DNA of 64,000 nt from Actinomycetes bacterium (GTDB lineage Bacteria; Actinomycetota; Actinomycetes; Actinomycetales; Actinomycetaceae): the NCBI GenBank assembly GCA_023387755.1, contig JAEWHO010000095.1, forward strand, positions 8,065 through 72,064, read 5' to 3'. Under the pieces are notes generated by a model. The model did no database searches, was not told the origin of the DNA, and saw nothing but the letters and a program-made list of their open reading frames with translations. The translations under genes and the position numbers were made by a program. Below are positions 7,060 to 16,517 of this stretch, one piece after another. The first letter of the stretch is position 1; each line of letters begins with the position of its first letter.

Positions 7060-7623
7060 ATGGATCAGCACACCGACGCCGCCTGCCCCACCCCGGCAGC
7101 GCGTACCCCCCGTCAATGGGCGCTCGCTCGCGCCGTCAGCGAAATCGATGACCACGTTGCCGCCGCTGGCTGGGACGGGCCCGCCTACGTCTTCGCGCTC
7201 ATCCGCACCGCCGACGCACTGGCCGCCGATCCCACCTTCGCGGCCGAAGCCCCGGCGGACCTCAAAGAACAAGCCGAGGGCGATCCCGAGCATCTCACCG
7301 CCGTGGCGCAAGACGAACTGCCCGCCGCCGAGGATCTCGAAACCCTGCTGGCCCAGCTGGCGTGGCCGCCAACGGTTGCGGGGGTAGCCGTCAGTGTTGA
7401 GCGCGTGGTGCTGCCACCAGAAGCAGAGGCGGAGCTCGGTCCGCAGGCATCCGTAGAGGAATGCTTAGCCCATCCCGCCCGCGAGGACGTCCGCATGATC
7501 GTGGGGGTTCTACGTACCGAGGAGACCTGGTCGGTCATCCGGATGCGCCATCAGGACGACGTCGTAGGCGCGGAAAACCTAGTGCCTGACCTCGCGCAGG
7601 CGCTCCTAGCCACCCTGAACTAG
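7060..7623 (+). CDS. PPA1309-family protein of unknown function
   Basis: A 187-residue soluble protein. The motifs ALARAVSEIDDHVA near residue 25, GPAYVFALI near 40, and WPPTVAGVAVSVER near 105 match the actinobacterial PPA1309 family, which has no known activity but is usually found beside the UPF0182 and PDZ-protease genes. The second half keeps the family's VRMIVGVLR-type strand and an RMRHQDD motif. No signal peptide or membrane helix is present. The ATG at 7060 has no good ribosome site and may be leaderless. It converges with the YlbL-like gene over a 76-base gap with no clear terminator. Confidence 0.85.
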   Translation: MDQHTDAACPTPAARTPRQWALARAVSEIDDHVAAAGWDGPAYVFALIRTADALAADPTFAAEAPADLKEQAEGDPEHLTAVAQDELPAAEDLETLLAQLAWPPTVAGVAVSVERVVLPPEAEAELGPQASVEECLAHPAREDVRMIVGVLRTEETWSVIRMRHQDDVVGAENLVPDLAQALLATLN

Positions 7624-7699
7624 CCGGTGCCTAACGGGGGTAGGCAGCTGCGTGGCGGCAGGGCCGAGGACCGGCGTTAGTTCGTGGCTGTAACTGCCG

Positions 7700-8833
7700 C
7701 TAGTTCTGGCCGGCCGCAGCTCCCGCCGGGCACTGCGGTAGATTCGCAGTGTCGCCCTGACTGATAGACTTGACCGCCGCTAGGGCGCCGTCGAGATTAT
7801 CCACCTTAATTCCCTGCATTCCCGAGGGCACATGGCCGACTGCCTCGGGACAGTTAGCGGCTGGGATGAGGAAGTAACGGGCACCATCGCGTTTAGCGCC
7901 CACCATTTTCTGGCGGATACCACCGATTGGCCCCACGCGGCCGTCAACACCAATCGTCCCGGTTCCAGCGACGTCATGATTCCCCGCGAGCGGGCCGGGC
8001 GTGAGTTTGTCGATAATCCCGAGGGCGAACATGAGTCCTGCGGACGGGCCACCGATACGATCGCCTACCCCGAATTCGACGCCGAGATCCTCCGTGGGAC
8101 GAGAATAGACAAAAATCCCCAATAGTGAGCCAGTGCGAGCATCCTCACCGGGCGCCGGAGCCGGAGGTTGTATGGTCGTGACGGTGACGGGTATCTCCTG
8201 GCCGGCACGTTTAACCGTTAAGGTAACGTCGGTCTTGGGCGGGACTTTCGATAGCACCCCGATCAACGCCTTATATGACTGGACGGGAACGGCTGATTCA
8301 TCACCCACCTGAATGGAAGTGATGACATCATCTTCCTGGAGAACCTCAGCCGCACTGGAGCCCTCCGTCATGCCGGCGACGAGCAGATCGACCTTCACTT
8401 CCCGCCCCATCGATTCCAGCGCAGCGATCGAGGCGTTCTCCTGGGAAGAATTCATCTGAGCGGCCGAGATTTGGCGGTTCTCTTCTTCCGTCTGGTTCTC
8501 TGGAAACAGCGCCTCGCGCGGCATGATGGAGACGTCGGGGTCAAGGAGAGCCTGGGTGAGGGTGGCCGCGAGCATCCGGGTACCGGGTACGCCCGCCACA
8601 GAGACCGTCGTCATGCGCAAGGGTCCGCCGGTGTCCACGGGTTTGTCAACAGTGATGAGCTCGTGGCCGTCATACTCGCTCAGCACGTCTACCGTTGGCC
8701 CCGGATACTCCGCCACATACGGCAGCGGAACCAGAGCACAAATCAGCAGGAGAACAAATGTAGCCACTGCCGCGAAATAGCTGCGTCTGCTCAACTTCGC
8801 TATCCGGCGGTCAGGCTCATCGACAAAGTCCAT
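7700..8833 (-). CDS. YlbL/Lon-like PDZ-domain membrane protease
   Basis: A 377-residue protein of the YlbL type (cf. Rv3194c). An N-terminal membrane helix (about residues 20-42) anchors it with the rest outside. A PDZ domain spans roughly 150-215 and a Lon-type (S16) protease domain about 240-345. The catalytic Ser-Lys pair is visible: Ser264 in GGPSAGLMFALG and Lys314 in QKMVGAKRDG. Homologues are linked to stress responses and envelope protein turnover; the substrate here is unknown. The ATG at 8833 lacks a strong ribosome site. It is divergent from the DUF2342 gene. Confidence 0.9.
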   Translation of the reverse strand: MDFVDEPDRRIAKLSRRSYFAAVATFVLLLICALVPLPYVAEYPGPTVDVLSEYDGHELITVDKPVDTGGPLRMTTVSVAGVPGTRMLAATLTQALLDPDVSIMPREALFPENQTEEENRQISAAQMNSSQENASIAALESMGREVKVDLLVAGMTEGSSAAEVLQEDDVITSIQVGDESAVPVQSYKALIGVLSKVPPKTDVTLTVKRAGQEIPVTVTTIQPPAPAPGEDARTGSLLGIFVYSRPTEDLGVEFGVGDRIGGPSAGLMFALGIIDKLTPGPLAGNHDVAGTGTIGVDGRVGPIGGIRQKMVGAKRDGARYFLIPAANCPEAVGHVPSGMQGIKVDNLDGALAAVKSISQGDTANLPQCPAGAAAGQN

Positions 8834-8932
8834 GGGTTAATGCCACCACGGCAAGCGGTCTGCATGCAACAGGCGCGCTGGTAAAGCTGAGGCGGTGCAG
8901 CATTGGGCCCGGCTCTGCCGTAGCCTGGGGGT

Positions 8933-10525
8933 ATGACGGATAACGCGAGCAACTCCTGGGAAGAATTCCTTCGCTCCCTCCTCGGCCCGCAGGGCGCAGA
9001 AGAAGCACTCCAAGCCATGCGGGAAGCCGGCCTGGACCCACAAGCGATGGGGCAGGCCGCCCAGCTTCCCAGTGACCCAGCCCAGTTGCACGGGCTCTTA
9101 GCTCAGCTTCAGTCGATGATTTTTTCCTCCGACGATTCGGCCATGCGCGAAAAACTAGCGCGTGACGTCGCTCAACAAACCGCCCAGTCGGGCGAGGCCA
9201 GCGCGGTCATGGCCAGCCAGGAAGCTCAGTACCTCCAAGCCATGACTGCCGCCGATCTATGGCTGGACGCCGTCACCGACGTCGCCCCTGCCTCCGGGCC
9301 CCGCGATATCCTCACCCCGGTGCGCTGGAGTGAGGCGGTATGGGAACGGTTCAACACCCTGGCTGAGCCGGTCGCGGAGGCGATGACCCAAGCCATGATT
9401 AACGCGATGAATGAGCAGCTCGGAAAACTGGGAGGCGGCGAGATTCCGCCCGAACTCGCCCAGTTCTTCGGGGGCAACAATCCGTTTGGTGGCGACGGCG
9501 GCCAGGACGCGGCAGCCGGGCGCCAGGGCGCGGGAGCCCCCGGCAGCCCGGATGCCGACGAGCACGATTCCGCCGGCCCCTTCGGTGGCTTCCCGGGTTC
9601 CATTTTGCGCGGCATTACCTCTACCGCATTCAGCGCCCAGCTCGGGCAGGCAGTAGGCACGTTGGCGCGGGAGGTCTTCGGGTACCTCGATATCGGCTTG
9701 CCGCTAGCCGGCAAAGGGCGAATGGCGCTCCTACCCCATTCGGTAGAAACGTTCGCCGCCGATCTGGACGTCCCCTTCCCCGATGTGCTGCACTACCTGG
9801 CCGTACGGGAGGCCGCCGCCGCGCGCCTGTACAGCTGCGTGCCGTGGCTAGAAGACCACGTCCTGATGCTGGTGCGCGCTTACGCATCCCATATACGAAT
9901 TGACACCGATGCTATTAACGAGGCGGTCCACAGTATCGATCCCACCGATCCGGATGCGATTCGGGAGGCCATGGGGTCCGGGGTATTTGCGATGACGACG
10001 ACGCCGGAGCAAGACGCTCTGCTCGCTCAGCTAGAAACCATCCTGGCGCTGATTGACGGCTGGGTGGATACCGTCAGCGAGCAGGCGTGCCGGGCTCATG
10101 TGCCCACGGTTTACGCCCTGCAGGAGATGTTGCGCCGTCGCCGCGTGACTGGCGGGCCAGCCGAACATGTCTTTGCCACCCTGGTGGGGATGCGGATGCG
10201 CCCGGCGCGGCTGCGTGAGGCCAGCGAACTCTTCCGCGAACTCGAGCGCGAGCACGGAGTGGAAGCACGCGACGCGTTCTTCTCCCATCCCGACCACCTC
10301 CCCCAGGCCGATGACCTGGCCGACCCGCAGGCGTGGCTACGGCAGCGCTTCGGCCCGCACCAGCCCGATGCGTTTGATGCCGGATTGGAGGAACTGCTCG
10401 CCGGGACGCTACCTTTCCATGAGGCCGCCCGCGCCCACGACGAGGAGTTGCGCGAGCGTGAGGGTGAGGCTGAACGCGGCGGCTCCGCTGAGAGTGACGA
10501 CGACGGCGCACAACCCCCGGCCTGA
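8933..10525 (+). CDS. DUF2342 family protein (annotated as zinc-dependent metalloprotease)
   Basis: A 530-residue protein, with GGGGG just before the ATG. It matches the actinobacterial DUF2342 family (cf. Rv3195), which databases call a zinc-dependent metalloprotease or F420-associated protein. Visible family signatures are the central SAQLGQAVGTLAREVFGYLD helix region, the REAAAARLYSCVPWL motif near residue 290, and FFSHPDHLP-A-DL near the end. The central region 175-215 is a Gly/Ala-rich linker. I see no clear HEXXH, so protease activity should be treated as unproven. A DnaA-box sequence lies just after the stop. It is followed by the Rv3196-like gene on the same strand. Confidence 0.85.
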   Translation: MTDNASNSWEEFLRSLLGPQGAEEALQAMREAGLDPQAMGQAAQLPSDPAQLHGLLAQLQSMIFSSDDSAMREKLARDVAQQTAQSGEASAVMASQEAQYLQAMTAADLWLDAVTDVAPASGPRDILTPVRWSEAVWERFNTLAEPVAEAMTQAMINAMNEQLGKLGGGEIPPELAQFFGGNNPFGGDGGQDAAAGRQGAGAPGSPDADEHDSAGPFGGFPGSILRGITSTAFSAQLGQAVGTLAREVFGYLDIGLPLAGKGRMALLPHSVETFAADLDVPFPDVLHYLAVREAAAARLYSCVPWLEDHVLMLVRAYASHIRIDTDAINEAVHSIDPTDPDAIREAMGSGVFAMTTTPEQDALLAQLETILALIDGWVDTVSEQACRAHVPTVYALQEMLRRRRVTGGPAEHVFATLVGMRMRPARLREASELFRELEREHGVEARDAFFSHPDHLPQADDLADPQAWLRQRFGPHQPDAFDAGLEELLAGTLPFHEAARAHDEELREREGEAERGGSAESDDDGAQPPA

Positions 10526-10526
10526 G

Positions 10527-10535
10527 TTATCCACA
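10527..10535 (+). promoter_or_regulatory. Solitary DnaA box
   Basis: TTATCCACA, a perfect match, two bases after the DUF2342 stop and upstream of the Rv3196-like gene. Confidence 0.4.
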
Positions 10536-10587
10536 GGCGCGTAACCCCCTCTAGCGGACAAGCGTGCTGATCGGGTTAGCTGGCGGT

Positions 10588-11643
10588 ATGCCTTATCTAC
10601 CCGATTCACTCTTAACGTGGCGTCACGGCGACCAACTCCACGTAGGGCTGCGCGATGGCGGCCCGGCTCCACTGATCTTGGACGGCGTCACCAATGAGAT
10701 CGCCCGTGCCCTGGAATTAGCGGGCACTTCCCTGTCCCTCGCCCGAGCGCATCTGAGTGGTCAGCGCGCGGAAGTGCGCACCCACTTTGACCACTGCCTA
10801 CAACAGCTGCGTATGGCCGGCCATCTGGTAGATGACCTACCCTGCCCAGCTACCCCACCGTGGGGAATCTGGGCGCTCGATGCCCACCCACTCACCGCCC
10901 ATATCGCACGTGAACTGGCCACCACCGGGGTACACACCTATGTGGGGCCGGATGCCACGGCAGTAAGTACTACCGCGGAGGCAGCTGAGCTGCGGCATAG
11001 TCTGGCCCAGCGGGGCAGGCTCGGGAATCTGCCGACTACGACGACTGCGCTCCTCACTTGTGCCTATGTGCCTGACCCAGCCCGGATCGCACCTCTGATG
11101 CGCGAGGATATGCCTTTTATTGTGCTCACGGTGAGGCCGCGCGTGATCGAGGTTAGCCCGGTGGTGATCCCGGGGTGTACTCCCTGCCCCACCTGCGCCG
11201 CCTGCGCCCAGCAGGACGCCGATGACCGGTACTTCATTATGGCCAGCCAGTGGCGCACCCTCCCAGTGCCGTCATATACTGCCACCGCTGAACTGGTGGC
11301 GAGCGCAGCCGTGATTACCTCGCTTCACCGGTGGTATGACCAGTTGCCCACGATGGGCGCCACTATCAATCAGCAGACCGGGCATAGTAAGGAGCTGGCG
11401 TGGCAGGTACACCCCCGGTGTGCCTGTACCACGCCAGCTCCCGACGTCGTCGCCGCTGGGCGGCCGACCTCAACGCTAGGCGGGCAGCATAATGCCGTTG
11501 CCGGGGCCGAGCGGCAGGTCGAAGAAGAACCAGATCGCGAGCAGCGCCGCCCACGCGATCCAGAACGGGATCACGAAGGGGAGCATGCGCGCCATCACCG
11601 AACCGAAACCGACCTCCGGCTCGTAGCGGCGCATCATGGATAG
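10588..11643 (+). CDS. ThiF/TOMM-cyclodehydratase-like zinc protein (Rv3196-like)
   Basis: Resembles the ThiF-like proteins annotated as TOMM precursor leader-peptide-binding or cyclodehydratase-domain proteins, found downstream of DUF2342 in many actinobacteria. I prefer the ATG at 10588 (MPYLPDSLL), which fits the family start, to the GTG at 10564. Cysteines CTPCPTCAAC near residue 197 and HPRCAC near residue 277 probably bind zinc. The family normally ends shortly after the second cysteine pair, but this frame continues another ~70 Arg/Glu-rich residues, passing through a 51-bp hairpin and 168 bases antisense to abgT. The stop codon may therefore have been lost or a frameshift introduced. 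There is no YcaO partner in view, so thiazole/oxazole modification is not implied. Confidence 0.7.
   Translation: MPYLPDSLLTWRHGDQLHVGLRDGGPAPLILDGVTNEIARALELAGTSLSLARAHLSGQRAEVRTHFDHCLQQLRMAGHLVDDLPCPATPPWGIWALDAHPLTAHIARELATTGVHTYVGPDATAVSTTAEAAELRHSLAQRGRLGNLPTTTTALLTCAYVPDPARIAPLMREDMPFIVLTVRPRVIEVSPVVIPGCTPCPTCAACAQQDADDRYFIMASQWRTLPVPSYTATAELVASAAVITSLHRWYDQLPTMGATINQQTGHSKELAWQVHPRCACTTPAPDVVAAGRPTSTLGGQHNAVAGAERQVEEEPDREQRRPRDPERDHEGEHARHHRTETDLRLVAAHHG
11391..11441. terminator. Long hairpin between convergent genes
   Basis: Outer arms GGAGCTGGCGTGG (11391-11403) and CCACGCCAGCTCC (11429-11441) pair exactly, and the inner bases also pair with few mismatches. It is the expected place for a bidirectional terminator, yet it lies inside the Rv3196-like frame. 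Confidence 0.6.
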
Positions 11644-13140
11644 CAGCACGATCATGTACGGGTTCAGTGGGGTGATGATCTGGGTGGCAGAGTCACCGAC
11701 CCGGAAGGCCGCCTGCACAAAGGCCGGTTCGTAACCGATCAGGGCAAACATGGGCACGAAGACGGCAGCCATAAGGGTCCACATGGAGGAGCCGGAAATG
11801 ATGAGCAGGTTCAAACATGATGCCAGAACAATGAAAGCCAGGATGGCCCCAAAGCCCGTCAGACCGATGTGCTCGAGGAAGGCCGCCCCGTTTACGGCGG
11901 TGAACTGGCCGATGCCGGTCCAGTTAAATAGCGCGATGAACTGCCCCAGAATGAAGGCGAGCACCAGGAAGCCGAGGACGTCTTTCAGGGCCGCCATCAT
12001 GAACCCGACCAGGTCGGTCATATCCTTCATGACGCCCACGACTTTGCCGTACACCACACCCATGAGCATGAAGTAAGCAAAAACAATAAAGACGATCGAC
12101 TGGAGCAGGGGTGACTTGGGGAGGAAACCGCCGGTCTCATTACGCCACGGAGAGGAGGGAATAAGAATCGACACCAGCATCACAACCGTGAGGATCCCGC
12201 CAGCAATGAGCGCGGCGCGCAGGCCCTTACGTTCGGAGGTATCCATCTCCAAGCTGGTGGCCTCGCCCTCGTAATGGGTGGACTTATCGCGGCGGACGTT
12301 ATCCTTGTGCGCGGAATCCTGCGGGGCACTGGTCGGTATAGAAGCATCGGCATCGTCGTCGTCACTGGTGACGTACTCGCGGGAGATCCCCAACCGTTCG
12401 ATACGCGGCTCAACCACCTTGTGGATGACCAGCCCAGCCAGTAGCGACAGGACAATAGAGGAAGCGATATTGAAGTAGTAATTCGATACCGGGGTCACCT
12501 CCGCGAACTCGAAGTTGGGGAGTGCCTCCATCACTTTTGTGGTGATACCCGCGAAAAGGGCGTCCAGCGAAGTAGGGACGATGGAGGTGGAGTAGCCCGC
12601 GCCGGCGGCAGCGAACCCCCCGATAAGCCCGGCCACTGGGTGCCGCCCCACGGCTTTGAATACCAGCGCGGCCAGCGGCGGGATGACCACGAAAGCGGAG
12701 TCCGCCATAATCGAGCCGACGACGCCGACGAAACCAACGACGTAGGGCAACATCCAGCGGGGAGCGGACCCGAAAATAGCCCGCACGCTGACGGCGAGGA
12801 AGCCGGTTTTCTCGGCTACACCGACCGCCAGCAGAATGGGTAGCACCGTAACTAGCGGCGGGAAGCCAACATAGTTACTGCCCAGCGTGGTGGTAATCCA
12901 GGCCATACCTTCGCCGGTGAACAGACCTTTAATGACGGTCGGTTTTTCCGCCCCCGGAACCTGGACGGAGATATTCATCATCGCCATGACTGTCGATATG
13001 ACAGCGGTGATGAGGAAGAGAAAAAGGAAAAGAGTGAAGGGTTCGGGCAGTTTATTGCCCACCCGTTCTACGGTGGATAGAAAACGGTCGAAGACTGATT
13101 CTTTCGGTTTCGACTCGGGACTGGTGGAGGCAGTGGTCAT
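11476..13140 (-). CDS. AbgT-family transporter
   Basis: A 554-residue polytopic membrane protein with about a dozen hydrophobic segments of the AbgT family (p-aminobenzoyl-glutamate importers; some members export sulfonamides). Family features include FPPLVTVLPILLAVG-V-EKTG near residue 95, the re-entrant ADSAFVVIPPLAALVFKAVGR loop near 150, and DSATQIITPLNPYM near 490. An acidic cytoplasmic loop (about 270-300) separates the halves. Its ATG overlaps the stop of the M20 gene by ATGA, so the hydrolase and transporter are translationally coupled, the arrangement of abgAB-abgT in E. coli. Substrate cannot be read from sequence; an aminoacyl or aminobenzoyl-glutamate compound is the likely class. 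Confidence 0.9.
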   Translation of the reverse strand: MTTASTSPESKPKESVFDRFLSTVERVGNKLPEPFTLFLFLFLITAVISTVMAMMNISVQVPGAEKPTVIKGLFTGEGMAWITTTLGSNYVGFPPLVTVLPILLAVGVAEKTGFLAVSVRAIFGSAPRWMLPYVVGFVGVVGSIMADSAFVVIPPLAALVFKAVGRHPVAGLIGGFAAAGAGYSTSIVPTSLDALFAGITTKVMEALPNFEFAEVTPVSNYYFNIASSIVLSLLAGLVIHKVVEPRIERLGISREYVTSDDDDADASIPTSAPQDSAHKDNVRRDKSTHYEGEATSLEMDTSERKGLRAALIAGGILTVVMLVSILIPSSPWRNETGGFLPKSPLLQSIVFIVFAYFMLMGVVYGKVVGVMKDMTDLVGFMMAALKDVLGFLVLAFILGQFIALFNWTGIGQFTAVNGAAFLEHIGLTGFGAILAFIVLASCLNLLIISGSSMWTLMAAVFVPMFALIGYEPAFVQAAFRVGDSATQIITPLNPYMIVLLSMMRRYEPEVGFGSVMARMLPFVIPFWIAWAALLAIWFFFDLPLGPGNGIMLPA

Positions 13141-14513
13141 GGTGTCTCCTGAGGGTCAAAATAGGACGGCACATCCACCGGGCCTCCGGCCTCGGTGAAT
13201 TCAGCGGCGATCCCCTGCGCGAGGGCATCGTCGGAGAGGAAGTCCAACGCAGTACTGGCCAGGGCTACAGCAGCATCCGCCACGGCATTATCTGCCGCCT
13301 CCGAGGCCGCCGCCTGCGCGAACTCGACCGTGTGCAACGCGGTAGATTCCGAAGCAATTTTCACCAGCGGGTGGATGGCGGGTACCCGGTAGGAGACATT
13401 GCCGAAGTCCGTCGACGCTGCAATCGTTTCTGGCACAATACCAGCCGGCAGCATCGTTCGCCCCCGGCGTGCCATGGCGGTAGCGAAGCGAGCTTCGAGC
13501 AACCGGTTGGACAACACAGGTAGGGACGGTGGATGCTCATCCCATTCAAGGCTGACCGCGCAACCTGTCATAAGTGCGGCCCCGTGGCAAATATCTTCCA
13601 CCCGGGCGGATAGATCCCTCAAAGTGTCGGGGTATTTGGAACGCACGTACATGCTCAGGCGCGCAGTTTCCGCAATCACCGACGCTCGCTGCCCACCCTC
13701 GGGCATGATCGCGTGGATCCGGTCCACCGGGAGCATCTGCTGGCGCAGTAACCCTATCGCCTGATAGGCGAGGGTAGCGGCATCCAAGGCGTTGCGCCCC
13801 ATGAACGGCTGCGCGGACGCGTGGGCAGCTCGCCCAGTGAAGGTCACTGATAACACTCGCCGCCCCAACCACACCTGATTGACGACGTCGTAACCGTAGG
13901 GGTGAATCATCAGGGCCGCGTCCAAGCCATCGAAGGCACCCCCGCGCGCCATATATTCCTTACCGGAATGCCCCTCCTCCGCGGGCGTTCCCAGCCAGCG
14001 GACCACCCCCGGGACCGACCCGGAATACCGCTTATGCAGGAGCGCAAGCGCAATATAGGCGCCGACGCCGGCGGCTGCGATCACATTGTGGCCACAGGCG
14101 TGCCCGATGTCAGGCAGGGCGTCATATTCGGAGATGATCCCGACCGTGCGCCGCGCCCCGGCTTCCTCTTCCCCCTTGAATTCGGAGGACGCCGCCGTCT
14201 CTACCCCGCCGGCACCGAGAGTAACCGGCAGGTCATAGCGTTCTAGCAGTTCAGTGATGACTTGTATCGAACGATGCTCCTGGAAGGCGGTTTCTGGGTG
14301 GGCATGCAAATCTGCAGCCAGGGCGCACAGGGGCGCACGCAACTCTTCTACGATCTCGTCAATTCGCACATGTAGCGCCGGATCGGCTCCGGAGAACTCA
14401 CAGGTCGGTGGTCGTGCCGCCACCCGGTCTCGCTCGATCTGAGCGGATACGTGGTTCAAATAGCCGTCATAGGGTTCGCTCACACCTGCGCTGTGAGTGG
14501 AATCACAAGTCAT
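13137..14513 (-). CDS. M20-family amidohydrolase (AbgB/aminobenzoyl-glutamate hydrolase-like)
   Basis: A 458-residue metallopeptidase-type hydrolase. Visible M20D features are HAHPETAFQEHRS near residue 70, GIISEYDALPDIGHACGHNVI near residue 130 with its metal-binding Asp/His/Cys, EEGHSGKEYMARGGAFDG near 180, and GRAAHASAQPFMGRNALDA in the lid domain near 225. These fit carboxypeptidases that cleave aminobenzoyl-glutamate or N-acyl amino acids. It is followed, with a 4-base overlap, by the AbgT transporter that would bring in the substrate. Its own start lies 18 bases past the uvrD2 stop. A GTG at residue 10-11 is an alternative start. Confidence 0.88.
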   Translation of the reverse strand: MTCDSTHSAGVSEPYDGYLNHVSAQIERDRVAARPPTCEFSGADPALHVRIDEIVEELRAPLCALAADLHAHPETAFQEHRSIQVITELLERYDLPVTLGAGGVETAASSEFKGEEEAGARRTVGIISEYDALPDIGHACGHNVIAAAGVGAYIALALLHKRYSGSVPGVVRWLGTPAEEGHSGKEYMARGGAFDGLDAALMIHPYGYDVVNQVWLGRRVLSVTFTGRAAHASAQPFMGRNALDAATLAYQAIGLLRQQMLPVDRIHAIMPEGGQRASVIAETARLSMYVRSKYPDTLRDLSARVEDICHGAALMTGCAVSLEWDEHPPSLPVLSNRLLEARFATAMARRGRTMLPAGIVPETIAASTDFGNVSYRVPAIHPLVKIASESTALHTVEFAQAAASEAADNAVADAAVALASTALDFLSDDALAQGIAAEFTEAGGPVDVPSYFDPQETP

Positions 14514-14531
14514 GTGAGCTACCGTACCCGG

Positions 14532-16517
14532 TTAATCCGGGTTGATCAACTGCAAGATCTCCGCCCCATAGGCGTCCAGTTTGGTCGCCCCAATGCCCCG
14601 CAGCAGTGCCAGCTGCTTCAAGGTCGTGGGCTGGGCGCGCGCAATCGACAGCAGGGTGGAGTCGTGGAAGACCGTGAACGCGGGGCGCTGCGCGGCCTCG
14701 GCCTGCTGGGCTCGCCACTGCCGTAGGCGTTCAAACAGGTCCCGCTCCGACTCGCTCAATTCTTCTTGTAATTCAGCCTGCCGCTGCCGCCTACTCTTCG
14801 GTTTGGCGGGTGCCGGTGCGTCGTCGTCGGTGGGCCAAATCCCGGTGAGGAAGCGGGATACAGAGCGATTACCACGGCCACCACCCCGGGAGGCGGCGTA
14901 GGTGAGGCGTAGATGTTCGCGCGCCCGCGTCACCCCCACGTAGAGCAGCCGGCGTTCCTCGGCAATCTCCTCGACTTCTTTCGCCATTGAAATCGGCATT
15001 AGCCCTTCGGATAGCCCCACTAGGAAGACGGCGTCCCACTCCAACCCTTTGGCGGCATGCAGCGTGGCCAAAGTGACGCCGTTTTGGGTGGGCGCATGCT
15101 GATTAGCAGCCCGATCCTCCAGTTCGGCAATAAAATCCGCCAACGACGCCCCGCGGCTGGCTTGCATATCTTCGGCCAGGAGCACGAGGGAATTCAATGC
15201 CTCCCAGCGTTCGCGGGCCGCCCCCATGTGTTCCGGTGCCTGCGGTGCCCAACCGAGCGGGGACAGCAGGGTGCGCACCTGGTCGGGTAGGGCAGCGCCA
15301 TAGTCACTCTCCCCCCGCCCGCGCATGAGTACCAGCGCTTGGCGGATCTCGGGGCGGTCAAAGAACCGTTCCGCATTGCGCACCTGGTAGCCGATATTCT
15401 CCTTCGCCAAGGCCGCTTCAAAAGCCTGGGACTGCGTGTTGGTGCGGAAAAGAATAGCGATTTCGCTTAGGGGTACGCCTTCATCTACCAGGGTGCGGAT
15501 CTGCCGAGCCACGGCAGTGGCCTCGGCAGCGTCGTCGTCGTACTGATGGAACTGGACCGGCGCGGAGGAGGGCCGCTGGGCTTGCAGACGCACCGCCCCC
15601 GCCGGCATGCGCCCCTTAACGGTGAGCAACCGGTTGGCAATATCGACCACCTGCGGGGTGGAACGGTAGTCACGCACCAATTCCACCTTGGTAGCGGTGG
15701 GGTAACGGTCCGTGAAATTCGCTAAATACCCGGCATTGGCTCCGGCAAAAGAGTAGATCGTTTGGGATACATCCCCGACGACGCACAGATCGTCCCGGTC
15801 CCCCAACCACAGTTCCAGGAGCCGCTGTTGCAGCGGGGAGACGTCCTGATACTCATCGACGACGAAATACCGGTACTGGCTGCGGACCGTATTGGCCACC
15901 CGAGAGTGTTCGGTTAGCAGACCCACCATCGAGAGCAGCACATCCTCAAAATCCATGACGCCGTTCTCGTGTAGTAAGCCGTCATAGACCTGCAGGAGGG
16001 AGGCGATAGTCTCTGGATCGGTATCGCCGATACTAGCTCGGCCAGCGCGGGCCGCCGCCCGCGGATAGTCCGCCGGGCCGACCATCTGTACCTTGGCCCA
16101 TTCCACCTCTGCGGCTAAATCCCGTATCAGGGCTCGGTCCGTGGTGATCCCGAGGTTGCTAGCGGCCTGCCCCACCAGACTGTACTTGGAGGAAATGATC
16201 TGCGGGAGGGTGCCGTAATCCAGCTGGCCCCAAAAGTAGCGCAGCTGGCGCAGCGCGGCGGAGTGGAAGGTGGCGGCACTAACCTGCCGCACCCCTAGGT
16301 CCCGCAGCCGGGCGCGCATTTCGCCTGCCGCCCGGGCAGTAAAAGTTACTGCCAGTACGCTGTTGGGCTGGTAGGTGCCGGTGCGCATTCCGTGTGCGAT
16401 TCGGTAGGTGATCGCGCGGGTTTTACCGGTTCCAGCTCCGGCTAACACACACACCGGGCCGCGCAGTTGTTCCGCTACCTGCCGCTGATTGGCATCCAGG
16501 GCCGCGAGGAGCGTCAC
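14532..16517 (-). CDS. uvrD2: UvrD2-type ATP-dependent DNA helicase with HRDC domain
   Basis: A 661-residue SF1A helicase. Walker A GAGTGKT is at residues 27-33; Walker B/DEXX is DEYQDVSPLQQ near 230; motif III GDVSQTIYSFAGA follows; motif VI is near 560 (RLLYVGVTRAREHL). The last ~75 residues form an HRDC domain (FTVFHDSTLLSIARA to LDAYGAEIL), the architecture of mycobacterial UvrD2, which is a 3'-5' DNA helicase. A linker of about 45 charged residues separates them. GTG start overlaps the nudC stop (GTGA). The nudC-uvrD2 pair is conserved as in Rv3199c-Rv3198c. Confidence 0.92.
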   Translation of the reverse strand: MTLLAALDANQRQVAEQLRGPVCVLAGAGTGKTRAITYRIAHGMRTGTYQPNSVLAVTFTARAAGEMRARLRDLGVRQVSAATFHSAALRQLRYFWGQLDYGTLPQIISSKYSLVGQAASNLGITTDRALIRDLAAEVEWAKVQMVGPADYPRAAARAGRASIGDTDPETIASLLQVYDGLLHENGVMDFEDVLLSMVGLLTEHSRVANTVRSQYRYFVVDEYQDVSPLQQRLLELWLGDRDDLCVVGDVSQTIYSFAGANAGYLANFTDRYPTATKVELVRDYRSTPQVVDIANRLLTVKGRMPAGAVRLQAQRPSSAPVQFHQYDDDAAEATAVARQIRTLVDEGVPLSEIAILFRTNTQSQAFEAALAKENIGYQVRNAERFFDRPEIRQALVLMRGRGESDYGAALPDQVRTLLSPLGWAPQAPEHMGAARERWEALNSLVLLAEDMQASRGASLADFIAELEDRAANQHAPTQNGVTLATLHAAKGLEWDAVFLVGLSEGLMPISMAKEVEEIAEERRLLYVGVTRAREHLRLTYAASRGGGRGNRSVSRFLTGIWPTDDDAPAPAKPKSRRQRQAELQEELSESERDLFERLRQWRAQQAEAAQRPAFTVFHDSTLLSIARAQPTTLKQLALLRGIGATKLDAYGAEILQLINPD

